Shown here: one piece after another, positions 51,678-61,774 of the stretch
Layout: the number at the start of each line of letters is the position of its first letter
How positions within the stretch are numbered: the first letter of the stretch is position 1
From: Lucifuga dentata
Taxonomy: Eukaryota; Chordata; Actinopteri; Ophidiiformes; Bythitidae
Assembly: GCA_014773175.1 (NCBI GenBank)
Contig: VXCM01000285.1
Location: forward strand, 392,207 to 456,206
Reading direction: 5' to 3'
DNA: 64,000 nt
Notes under the pieces: generated by a model
Database searches by the model: none
Told to the model about the DNA's origin: nothing
Seen by the model: only the letters and a program-made list of their open reading frames with translations
Position numbers and translations under genes: made by a program

Positions 51678-52388
51678 ACGCCTTTTGGAAAGACAGAATA
51701 CATGGCTGTGAATGAGAGGGACTCAGGTGGAATGGTGAGGTTACAGGGAATAGAGATAAAGAAGGTGGAGGATTTTAAGTACTTAGGGTCCACAGTCCAG
51801 AGCAATGGAGAGTGTGGAAAAGAGGTGAAGAAACGTGTGCAAGCAGGTTGGAATGGGTGGAGAAAAGTGTCAGGTGTGATGTGTGACAAAAGAGTCTCGG
51901 CAAGAATGAAAGGAAAGGTGTACAAAACGGTGGTGAGACCAGCGATGTTGTATGGCTTAGAGACAGTGGCACTGAGGAAAAGACAGGAGGCAGAGCTAGA
52001 GGTAGCAGAGACTAAAATGCTGAGGTTCTCTTTGGGAGTGACGAGGATGGATAGGATCAGGAACGAGTACATCAGAGGGACAGCGCATGTTAGATGTTTT
52101 GGAGATAAAGTCAGAGAGGCCAGACTGAGATGGTTTGGACATGTACAGAGGAGGGATAGTGAACATATCGGTAGAAGGATGCTGAGGTTGGAACTGCCAG
52201 GCAGGAGGCCTAGAGGAAGACCAAAGAGGAGATTTATGGATGTAGTGAAAGAGGACATGAAGTTAGTTGGTGTGAGAGAAGAGGAGGCAGAGGATAGGGT
52301 TAGATGGAGGCAGATGATTCGCTGTGGTGACCCCTGAAGGGAAAGCCGAAAGGAAAAGAAGAAGAAGAGACGCCTTTTGGAAAGACAG
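51678..52388 (+). mobile_element. 5'-truncated RTE-like LINE insertion with target-site duplications
   Basis: A 673-bp insert (51697-52369) is bounded by two identical 19-bp copies of acgccttttggaaagacag at 51678-51696 and 52370-52388. The insert carries the end of a reverse transcriptase ORF on the plus strand and finishes in GGAAAAGAAGAAGAAGAG, a short simple-repeat tail as in RTE-type LINEs. Missing the 5' part, ending in a tail and flanked by duplications is the signature of target-primed reverse transcription. Perfect duplications and an unbroken frame suggest the insertion is young. Confidence 0.92.
51702..52337 (+). pseudogene. Truncated LINE reverse transcriptase, C-terminal 211 residues
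   Basis: Open frame without internal stops inside the LINE insertion. It contains FKYLGSTVQ (residues 25-33) and YGLETVAL (84-91), which mark the region after the reverse transcriptase palm/thumb in RTE- and Jockey-like LINEs. WFGHVQRRD (144-152) and an arginine-rich PGRRPRGRPKRR stretch (about 166-177) follow. The endonuclease and catalytic palm (YxDD) are absent because of the 5' truncation, so the product cannot copy RNA. The ATG at 51702 is only five bases inside the insertion and is not the element's original start. Clade is assigned by motif recognition; RTE-X is my best guess. Confidence 0.85.
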
Positions 52389-53059
52389 TGACAGTCAGTG
52401 AACTTTACTTTTACACCTTAATTACTCATCTTCAGTGAGTCAGGTCCAAAAACTTCTTGTTCACATCACACGTGCATGGGAGTCTAGTCTAGCATCCACT
52501 CACTAGACAACTCATCACTCTGCTGAACATGAGACCAGGAGTTTTTATCCTCCAGGATTCCTTTTGCATCCCTTGCTAAATAAAGCAGATCTTTCAATGA
52601 AACTAAAAGTGCTCGTGATGTTGGAATATAAACATGGCTGCTCTGTGACCTCGGCTGGCCTCCACAGCTGAAACCTTTTTGCCAAAAGCTCATGAAGTCA
52701 GTGCTGTCGGTTTGTGAAGCTCTGAATTACTCTTCTTTAGCCTCCAGCTAGAACCTGCATTTTTTTTCTCAGTTCTTTTTGGCCTACATAGGTTTACAGT
52801 CACAGACATTTATAGTCACACAGAACAAAACAGACATTTTTATATGTCGCTGGCTCAAATTGTGATCAATTTTTAAACCAGGTTTGAGTTAATTTTACAT
52901 TTTACTGCTGAACTACAGTCATGATGGAAGCTGCTTGTAATCCTGAGTAATGGGATTAGTCAGCGATCTTCAGCATGTAAAGCTGAAGTGGAATGCTTGG
53001 AGTTGGTATGTCAAAGATCCAGATACGCTGCTGACATCATAAAGTCTTTCCTGTGGATT

Positions 53060-53062
<3 letters not shown>

Positions 53063-53099
<37 letters not shown>
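53063..53099. repeat. (GT)n microsatellite
   Basis: A GT dinucleotide run of about 37 bp. Confidence 0.95.
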
Positions 53100-53103
<4 letters not shown>

Positions 53104-54299
53104 CATGCGTGCACAGTGTGTGAGGGGGGAAGAAGCAAGAACGAGAGTTAACTTTAAGAAATACAGGAATAGAGAGTATTCTATTCAAGATCATCAGCCC
53201 CGTATTTGTCATTTACTTCCTGCCAGACCGTCGAGTCACTCAGTCTCAGCACTGACTGGTCTCTCTGTTACATGTGTGTGAGTGTGTTTGTGAGTAGATG
53301 TCTTGGGAGGTCCATCAGGATGAAAATGCTATCTCTCACACAGAGTAAGAGGATGACATCTGAGGCTTTCTCACAGCTCTAAGTGAGGCAGTAATGACTT
53401 CAACAACTGGCCATATTGAGGCAAAATATTTCTTTTCTGTCTAAACAAACTGGCATTGCTCCTCCTCCATCTTTTCTCTGGGTGGAACTTATTCCTATTT
53501 CTTTGAAGGTGGATGAGGAGGACTGAATTGAAGTTGTGAAAAAGAGAGTGAGTAATGAGTTTCAAACCAGCTGACCGCTCATATCACCAAACCTCCCTGC
53601 CAACTTCAGCTTAAGGTGGAACGAACTCACTTCTTGCTGGTAAAAATGCTGCTTGTTTTGCAGCTTTTTTAAAACTTGGATTCCTGCATCTCTTTGCCAG
53701 TTTGGCAGTGGAGTATTTAAGCTTTATGCTTCTTCCTGTCTGTGTGTGCGAGTACACATTTAGGTGAAATATTTACACAAAAATAATTTACAAAAATCAT
53801 TTACACCACAGCTCTTTTAAAATTGGGCTATATTGACTCAGAGGTAGTTCTTCTGAGGCAAAAGGCAAAATCCTTGCGGCAGTGCGGACATGAACACTTG
53901 TGGTCTGACAAAATTAACTAAGAGCCCAGTCTTAATGAGAAAAAATTCAATTAGCAAATGTTTTCAATTTGGTGTTTTCATTGCGGCACACTTCTCGTGT
54001 GTCATTAAATCAGGCGAGTATAGGGGAAACCGTTATCTATCTCACTAATGATTGTGCAGCGGTTTTAATCTATTACAAGCCTGTTCTCATTTGCTGGATA
54101 AATAAGGGGTTAGCTGGAGGTCAGCTTTCAGGAGGATGAGCGGTACCTCCTTGGAAAAAAGAAATGCTTCAAGAATCTTGTTAGATGCTAAAACCTCCTC
54201 TAACTCACAGTAAGAAGCTAAACAGCCCCTCTCAACCCTCAGCTGCAGCCTTTGGTATCCTTCCTCAATCTCCAGCGTGCAGCTCAAAGTGCCAGCTAA

Positions 54300-54300
<1 letters not shown>

Positions 54301-54330
<30 letters not shown>

Positions 54331-54476
54331 CAGACAGCCACACACCAGACAGCCCTGGGTCTTATCTGTGGAATGCTGGGCAACCTCACACAGGATCTCC
54401 TCTGCAGGGAGGAAGCTGTACTATCTCAAAGGCTCTGTCTCCTTTTGATTGTCTCTTGGGACTGCTCTCTCTTTTA

Positions 54477-54533
<57 letters not shown>
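54301..54533. repeat. (CA)n and (CT)n microsatellites
   Basis: (CA)n at 54301-54330, then about 150 bp of unique sequence, then (CT)n at 54481-54533. Confidence 0.95.
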
Positions 54534-54536
<3 letters not shown>

Positions 54537-57500
54537 CCACTTTTAAATGTTTAGCTTTCTCACATTTCTCTCAGTCCCTCCTACCTTCTCCCTCCAGTTT
54601 TCTCTCTGTCACCACCTCCTATTTCCAGTGTCTCTCTTTCACTACACACACACATCTGTGCAGATACAAACTAAGATGAGATACCTTCAAATACAGACAC
54701 ACACATCAGCACATTGCCTTTTGGTACTTCTTTTGAAGCTAGTTGAGAGGGCATCAGCACCTCTGGGGTGAAAGTGACAGATTGAAAGCAGACAGAGCCC
54801 ATAATGGAGGATAATGACGATGCCGTCCTTTGTGGTCTCTACAGTTTTGCATGCTTTGGTATTTTACAGACTTGCGTGTTTTTGGGACTGCGGTCAGCTA
54901 CAATAGCCTGGCACAGATGCAGGCACATGACTCTGAAGTTGCTCTATTTTTCCTCCTTAATTCTAAAATGTGACCTAAATGATTCTACATCAGGCTCAGT
55001 CAAGATGGCTTCCTTGTTGCATGTTTTTTTTTTCCCCCCCAGTGACATGAGGTAATCTGCGTGCTGGTCAGTGTTTTTAAAAACCGTTTTCTATCTGTGC
55101 TTTTCTTTTCCCAAATGTGTACAAATAAAAATTCATTTAAACTTTGTCACCACTGCCACCGCTAGATATTTTTGTGGATGATTTTTTAAATGAGTTACTT
55201 TAATCTGAGTTAAATGGCTAATTTGATAAATTGCCACTACTTAAAGTAGCAGAGGGTCTATGTGTATTATTTCATTACAAGAACACACCACACAATAGTA
55301 ATTACTGTTATTAGTCATTGGAAAATGTAATTGAAAACAAACACTATAATGAAGGACTTGCAGTTTTAATGCATGCAGAAATAACATCTGTGAGAGCCAA
55401 AGGTTTTTTTTTCCCCTTGGCCTGCTCATTTTTTGGCATATCTCAAACTATAATGTTCCTTATTTTTCAGGTTGAGAAAATAAACCGTCTCTGCTTGAAT
55501 GATAAACATGATAAACTATAGGCACCAGTGTTCTTACAGGGTTCAGGTTACCAAAGCAGTGCAGTTTGCCTGCCATACAGTGATCTAGACCAGGTTCCCA
55601 CTTCCCAAGGGGGGCTTACAGTTTACACAGCGTGCGTTACTGATGCAAAGCCAAGCTACATGATCCATCAAGAGACTGAACTTTACCTAACTTCTGTCTC
55701 TGTAGCCCACACTGAACTATTGATCACTATTTTCCATTCATTCTGCTTACAGACTTCAGTGGCTAGAAAGGATTCCTTTGGCTATGGTTCATTTGGATGT
55801 CAGTCCTGAAGTACCTCAGGGATGAAAGATTTCTTTTTAAATTGATGAGGAGAGTTGGACAGCAATTTGCTAAGATGCCATCTTGCATGTCTGAGCAGCA
55901 CCCTGTCTGTTAATACACGAGGTAAAACTGACTGACAGAGAAGACGTCAGTTTACGTTTGGTGAAATGAATCTGCAACGGGAGCTTAAGCACAAAGACCG
56001 AGCATGGCTGTTCATTAATCCTTGAGGTTTAATTACATGCTTAATTACACAACCCAAAATGAATGTCTACTGCTGCTAACTGCTGTAACAGTACTGTGTG
56101 GAAAACCCACTCTTCTTGCATAAGGCAGTATCTTCTCCTGGAATTTTCAGCACCGTTCTTCCAAGTATCGAGTTAGATCCGATTGTTCTCTTTCTTCAAG
56201 CTGTGTGTGTCACAGTTATCAAGTCAAGACAGTGTAGCACAACTAGATGCTAGTACCAGAAATGAACCATTCCATGAAGTGGCACTGAACTCTCGGTGAA
56301 CTTTATACCGTACAGTATCTTATTGTTGTGGCAGAGCCTGTTCCTCTTTATTAGACTAGGCCTTGTCTAGTAAAACATTGTTAATGGTTGTAGGGTCACA
56401 ACTGTTATGCCTTGAAGCAGACGTCAGCAGTCACATGGTGTGGAGGGCTGAGAGTATGTGAGTTTTGATTAAACTATTAAACCAAGTAATTTTTTTTTAT
56501 TGGCTTTAATACACCTTTAACTAGAAAAGAGAAGCTGTTCAATAAATTCAAGTGGTAAAGTAAATGGTCTTCAGTCATTCATGGCGCTTTATTACCCATC
56601 ACTTCTTTGAAGCAATGTTACAGCTTTGAAAGGGCACAGAAAACATCAACGGATGACCTCATTGACTCCAATGAGAGTTTTATGACATGGACGCCAATCA
56701 TATGATTCATCAGTAGCTCCGTTTTGTCCCCTTAGTTATTTTGTGGTTTCAGTTCATAAAAGAGCCTGGTACATCATTGAGGCAGCTTCATCTCACTCAG
56801 AAAATAAGAGATATCCTTAGTGAGGCCTGAACAAGCCTCTCCTTTGTTTTCTGTTAATGGTCTGCATTAGGCTCTGTGATGCGGCATCTTTGTGTTGGGA
56901 CGCTGCCAGATAGAGAATATTGAGTTATCTTTGGATTGAGAGATGAGCTGTGATGTGGTTTAGTATTGCTAAACAATGTTACCTGCCACTGAGTTCCAAG
57001 TCATCTGTCACTGTAGGTGTCTTGTCTGTGACTGTGTGTGTGTGAACAGTGTGCAGTCATTACAACATTTGTGGTTAACTCTAAATGTTGTCTTGCTTTC
57101 TATCGTTGAGCCCAAGGGCTCAATTTCTCTGCTGCATCTTCAGCTGCAACTTAAAGTAAAGTTCCACTTCAAAAGCTTTTTACAAACAATTTAACAACAA
57201 TGCGCTGCAATTTGAGTCATTATTTCAAACATTGATGCTCATTTCTGAGATACTGTACTCAGGTTCATGTGCCTTCTAGCGCAATATGTGTCTTATATGT
57301 TTGTGTTGCAAGTACAGTCTAATAGAATTTGCCATTCACTGTTGATTAAAATGTATTTTCAGATAGGATAGACCAGAGAAACTGTTTGCATTAATTTCCA
57401 ATTAAACATGTACATAGCCTTTGCAGCCATTTGATAGGTAATGAAGAAGTTACGGTTGGCAGATCATCCCTGATGCTTGGAGCTTTTCAGGAGTAAAGAC

Positions 57501-58226
57501 AGAGTGGATCATCCTGCCTCCCTCTGCAGAATAGAATAATGGGCACTTAGAGCTGTTTAGTAGTAATAGTCTGTGATTCTGGCCTAGCATGATAACATTA
57601 ATTTTTTGAGTCTAACAATTAGCTCTAATGGCTAGTGTGTAAACAACATGGGGTGCTGATTTCTCTTCTGGTGCATCTGGAATAGTTCTTTGGTCTTAGG
57701 AAAGGGTTTATTTTTGTTTGGATTGGATTGTTCAGTTTAGTCTGCATAGTTTTAACATCTTTTTATGATAAAGCATTGATTACAAATCTTTTGCTTATTT
57801 AGCAGGCCTGTGTCCAGCCAGCCAGTTACATTTACTTGCCTAGACCTCTTTCAAGGCTAATCTAAGGTACAACTCTGGAGCAGAGTTGTTCTCAGAATGT
57901 GAGATTAGTTATTAAGGTCAAATACCAAGGATGAGCTTTACTTACGCTTACGCCTTGTTAGACTTTGTTTGAGAATTAGCTATTTTGTTTGCGTTTCAAG
58001 ATGCTGTCCCTCATCTGGAGTGACTTGTTTAGGCTTTAACAAAGCTGTAATGCTTCATATGGGAAACAGTTCACCATCCAGAATAACTGTATTTCTAATT
58101 GCATTCCACCAAAGGTGTAAAGGTGATTTTTATTTTGTTTTTTTTAATTCAGTGTCAGAAAGCAATATGTCAGCTTATGAATGCAAGTGTTATTGTCCCT
58201 GATCAATCAGTACATTTAATTTCCAG

Positions 58227-58289
58227 GTGCTGTGTGGTGAGAGGGAGGCAGTGGATGCGGCATGCTGAGGCCACTCCCCCTGGCTCAGG
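58227..58289 (+). other. myo9b: myo9b 5' UTR part of first coding exon, with upstream AUGs
   Basis: A good acceptor (TTTAATTTCCAG, cut after 58226) opens this exon, so a further upstream non-coding exon is expected. Before the main start there are two out-of-frame ATGs. The one at 58255 opens a 12-codon uORF whose TGA (58291-58293) overlaps the main ATG as ATGA. The one at 58262 opens a longer frame running into the coding exon. An in-frame TGA at 58266-58268 shows the main frame does not extend upstream. Confidence 0.6.
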
Positions 58290-58441
58290 ATGAGTGTCAG
58301 AGATGGCGCTGCCACCACGGCAACAAACACAGGGGGAGGGGGAGGTGGGCCAGTTAGCCCCCATGATCACGATGGCCACTCTTACCTGCTCCAGATCTAC
58401 CCACGGTTGACTACCCAGTCCTCTGCTTGCTGCAACCTGAG
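58290..58441 (+). CDS. myo9b: Unconventional myosin-IXb, coding exon 1 (partial gene)
   Basis: Encodes residues 1-50 plus two bases of codon 51. Starts MSVRDG, like the MSV start of vertebrate myosin IXb rather than IXa, then a glycine run (about 15-20) and HSYLLQIYPRL, the first strand of the N-terminal Ras-associating (RA) ubiquitin-like domain. The ATG has A at -3 and follows an in-frame stop. The donor is CTGAG|GTTGGT; joining to 58622 restores an arginine codon and gives NLRVQKD, which aligns with other class IX myosins. Class IX myosins are single-headed actin motors with a C-terminal RhoGAP domain that inactivates RhoA; those parts lie beyond this window. Confidence 0.85.
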
Positions 58442-58621
58442 GTTGGTTTGCCACAGTGATCCTTTTGTGGATGATTATTAGCATTAAATTAGCATAGAAA
58501 GTTTACTTTTTGACAAAGTATTTAAAGGGCAGCTTGTTTGTTTTTTGCATGCAGTTTTTCCTGTATAACAACTCTAATGCAGCATTGATTAAATGTAGTG
58601 CTTATATCCACTTTTATCCAG

Positions 58622-58841
58622 AGTGCAGAAGGATGCAACAACAGCCTCGGTGATCTCAGATGCTGCCTCAGCTCTGCGGCTGGACCCCGGCCGCTTGTAC
58701 GTACTAGCAGAGGTGAAGGAATGTGGTGGGGAAGAGTGGGTGCTGGAGGCTGCTGACCTGCCAGTACAGAGGTTTCTGCTGTGGCCTCGGAAAGCCCAAG
58801 AGCAGCACCCTAAGAGCCTTGGCTTTTACTTCTTACTACAG
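58622..58841 (+). CDS. myo9b: Unconventional myosin-IXb, coding exon 2 (RA domain)
   Basis: Encodes the last base of codon 51 and residues 52-124, ending exactly on a codon. The acceptor is TTTTATCCAG and the donor CTACAG|GTAGGC. The segment holds most of the RA domain: [33 protein letters not shown] and [12 protein letters not shown]. The GGEEW and LLWPR blocks are diagnostic of class IX myosins, and the residues around them fit IXb better than IXa. In the family this domain precedes the motor; its Ras-binding role is unproven. Confidence 0.92.
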
Positions 58842-59053
58842 GTAGGCACTTTGCATTTTACAGTAACATGTTCACATTACAGTGGTGTTCTGCGTTTGAA
58901 CTCAGCTGTCGTCTCCTCGTCTTGCCTCTCTCACTGCACTGTTGACTGTCAAAACAGGCAGAGTGGTGAACCTTATTCTTATTCAGTTTTATGAAATAAT
59001 TGTTTGTTTTTTAAGGATTGAATGAAAAATATAGCTTCTATCCCCTGCTTCAG

Positions 59054-59563
59054 GAGAGGAACCATGATGGGTCTATCCATTACGTCCACCTCCCACCACT
59101 GTCCAAAGAACAGGAGGCACAGCAGCTAGCCGCAAGGGGCTTCCTCCCCCCTCCACAGGATGACTTTGCCGACCTGTGCAACCTCCCCGCCCTCAATGAG
59201 GAGAGCATACTAAACAACCTACGAACACGCTTCTACAAGAAGAAGATCTACACCTATGCAGGCAGCATCCTCATCGCTATTAACCCCTTTAAGTTTCTGC
59301 CCATCTACAACCCGAAGTATGTCAAGATGTACGAGAACCACCAGCTGGGCAAACTGGAGCCTCATATCTTCGCCATCGCAGATGTGTCTTACTATGCCAT
59401 GCTCAGGAAGAGGGTCAACCAGTGCATTGTCATCTCTGGAGAGAGTGGCTCGGGCAAAACTCAGAGTACCAACTTCCTGATCCACTGCCTGACTGCGCTC
59501 AGCCAGAAGGGTTATGCCAGCGGGGTGGAGAGGACCATACTAGGGGCGGGACCTGTCCTGGAG
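59054..59563 (+). CDS. myo9b: Unconventional myosin-IXb, coding exon 3 (start of motor domain)
   Basis: Encodes residues 125-294 in phase 0 at both ends; acceptor CTGCTTCAG at 59051-59053, donor CTGGAG|GTAAGC. It continues the RA-motor linker ([10 protein letters not shown]) and enters the myosin motor: [35 protein letters not shown] (adenine-binding NP motif), [18 protein letters not shown], and the ATP-binding P-loop GESGSGKT at residues 253-260. It stops at ILGAGPVLE, where vertebrate MYO9 genes have an exon boundary; the next exon should begin with the switch I region. All expected nucleotide-binding residues up to here are intact. The open frame continues into the intron until 59770, but that sequence is unrelated to myosin. 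Confidence 0.96.
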
Positions 59564-60747
59564 GTAAGCTATGAACCGGCTTACACCAGCAAGGGAATTA
59601 CCAGTGAAATGTGGAGGTTTGCCTGTGTCTCTGATTTCTGTAAAGTCCAGTCAACTAGTAATTTATTAGTACCCATGAGGCTGTCAGACAAAGCTGAGCG
59701 AGGTATCTCGGGTGGAAAGAGGAGTTTATTTTGCGTGGGAAGCTGGAGGTTCTTTTGTAAAAAGGGATAAAGACCTGTGGTAGAAGAATAAATAAATGTT
59801 TTGCATAAAGGCACAGTAAGAAACAAGGTTTTGTGTGTGGAACAGGTGACACCAACTCTGAGCCACTTGTCCATTCACCTCATCAGTTACATTGAAAGGA
59901 TCTTGTGTGACAAATGATCTGTTCTAGCTAGCCATCCATATGACTACACAGTAGTTATGTTTAGTATATGTGCTGCTGAGGAAGTGTGAAACCTTTGTTT
60001 TCTGGTTAGATTCTATCCAACAAATGACAATGTGGATGTTTCTTCTCACACACGTCACAACACACAGATAGGTTTCTGGGACAACAGTCATCTTCAGTTC
60101 CTACGCTAATTAACACAAGGGAAGCTTTATGAATGTGGTTCAGTTATCCTGTCGCTCATTTGGAGTGGTGCTGTGTAGTTTGTATGATATTTTAAGAATT
60201 ACGCCATTGTCTTTTCAGGCTTTTGTTCCATTGCTCTTTTGTACGTAGGCTGAAGAAATGGGGGCATGTAAAGGTCTGTGCAATTTAAAAGACTTTAACA
60301 TATAGTTTATGGTCTACTCAAAAAGAAGAATTGAAAAACAAGATGGGAAGTTCCGTTATTAACCCTTTATATAGCGTCTTGCTATATGAAGGGTTATTTT
60401 CTGTTTAAAACTGCAAAGTAAATGTGGTTTTATAAAAACTGCTCTTGGGGAAACTGATCATTGTGATCGTAATAGCAATGAAACAAATCTTAGTTTCGTG
60501 GGGTAACTGAATTTTCAGGTTTTCTTTTTGAGCTCTATGAATGTGAACAACGTGAATTTCATGTGGAATGGCTGTTGTCTAAAAGCTGCCATTACGTTGT
60601 TGTTGGTTCAGTCATGTGACTATGTTCCTCTTTCTACTTTCTGCTCTCTGAGAATTTACTTGTACTAACTTGACGTAAACAGGGAGACAGGCTGACTGAA
60701 TCCCAACTCAACCAAATACAGAAAGCTTTGTGTGAATTCATGATTTG

Positions 60748-60815
60748 TATGGCTTATGGCAAAAAGCAGAGCTCCATCTATCAATATAGAACTCTGCTTT
60801 TTGCCATAAGCCATA
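60748..60815. repeat. 24-bp perfect inverted repeat, 20-nt loop (hairpin)
   Basis: The left arm at 60748-60771 (starting TATGGCTTATGGC, ending AAGCAGAG) is the exact reverse complement of 60792-60815. The loop is 20 nt. As part of the myo9b pre-mRNA the interval would fold into a 68-nt hairpin without mismatches. Confidence 0.9.
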
Positions 60816-61645
60816 TGTGTGGTTTGCCACAGGTCATGTGTGTATCATCATGGTGCATCAATGAACATACATATAAGGCCTTTTGGTTCATAATATTGGC
60901 GAACATTTGCTATATAGGCCAACAGTGTGTCCAACTGAGTTATACTGTAGACCCTAAACAGACAGTGTCTCCAGTTGTCTGATTAACAATGTATTACTGA
61001 TACGCATACACTTTTTTCCCCACGTATGCTTGCATAGTTTCAGATCAGTGAATCAAATGAAAACATATCCTACATATCACGTCAGCAGTGGCTTGAACTT
61101 GAACACATCTAACCTTTTTCTTCACTTCAAAATGTATGATTTATCAATGTTAGTCACTCAACAGACCAGCAATCAATGACATTGTAACATAGACAGATTT
61201 GACATTTTAATAACTGATTCATCATTAAAAAAAAAAAAAAATTCTAGTACAAATATCAAACATTTATTGGTTCAAGATTTTGCTGCCTTTCTCACTTTGA
61301 CATTTTTGTGAAATAGAATACCTTTGGATTTTTGGAGTCTTGCATTTAGAGACAGAGGAGTGAACCATTCATTTATGTAAGTGGCCATCAGCACGTTGGC
61401 CATGCAGCCCTGAGTGTGTCTTTATGCAGCAGTCAGTCAGACTAGCAAACAGACCTTGTGGCAAACCACAGCTGTGTGTGTCTGGAGATATTAAAGGGGA
61501 CACACAAGGCACACACATGCTTACAAGCATCTTTTAGCTTTCACATGGTTTGACTTGGTTTTTGCACAGTATTCTGTTTTGTTTAGATTTAGACCCAGAG
61601 TTATGTGGCTAAGAACAGAGTTGACGTGATTTTGTTTGTTTTGCA

Positions 61646-61774
61646 CCTCTGTAATGAGACGGGTGTGTGTGGGGGGGGTCTTCTCCACGTTCACATATGG
61701 AAGAATTTANCCTCTGTAATGAGACGGGTGTGTGTGGGGGGGGTCTTCTCCACGTTCACATATGGAAGAATTTA
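61646..61774. repeat. 64-bp direct duplication either side of one N (likely assembly artefact)
   Basis: A block starting CCTCTGTAATGAGACGGG and containing a G-run is present at 61646-61709 and 61711-61774, with an N at 61710. Confidence 0.85.

Larger units (their letters stand above)
52389..58226. other. Non-coding stretch upstream of the first coding exon of myo9b
   Basis: No supported coding sequence. Microsatellites: (GT)n at 53063-53099, (CA)n at 54301-54330 and (CT)n at 54481-54533. T-run/C-run junctions lie at 55025-55040 and about 55408-55418. Confidence 0.5.

Noticed and set aside
59564..59770. Continuation of the myo9b reading frame past 59563
   Set aside because: A canonical GTAAGC donor follows GPVLE, where class IX myosin genes have an exon boundary. 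The downstream residues do not resemble a myosin motor.
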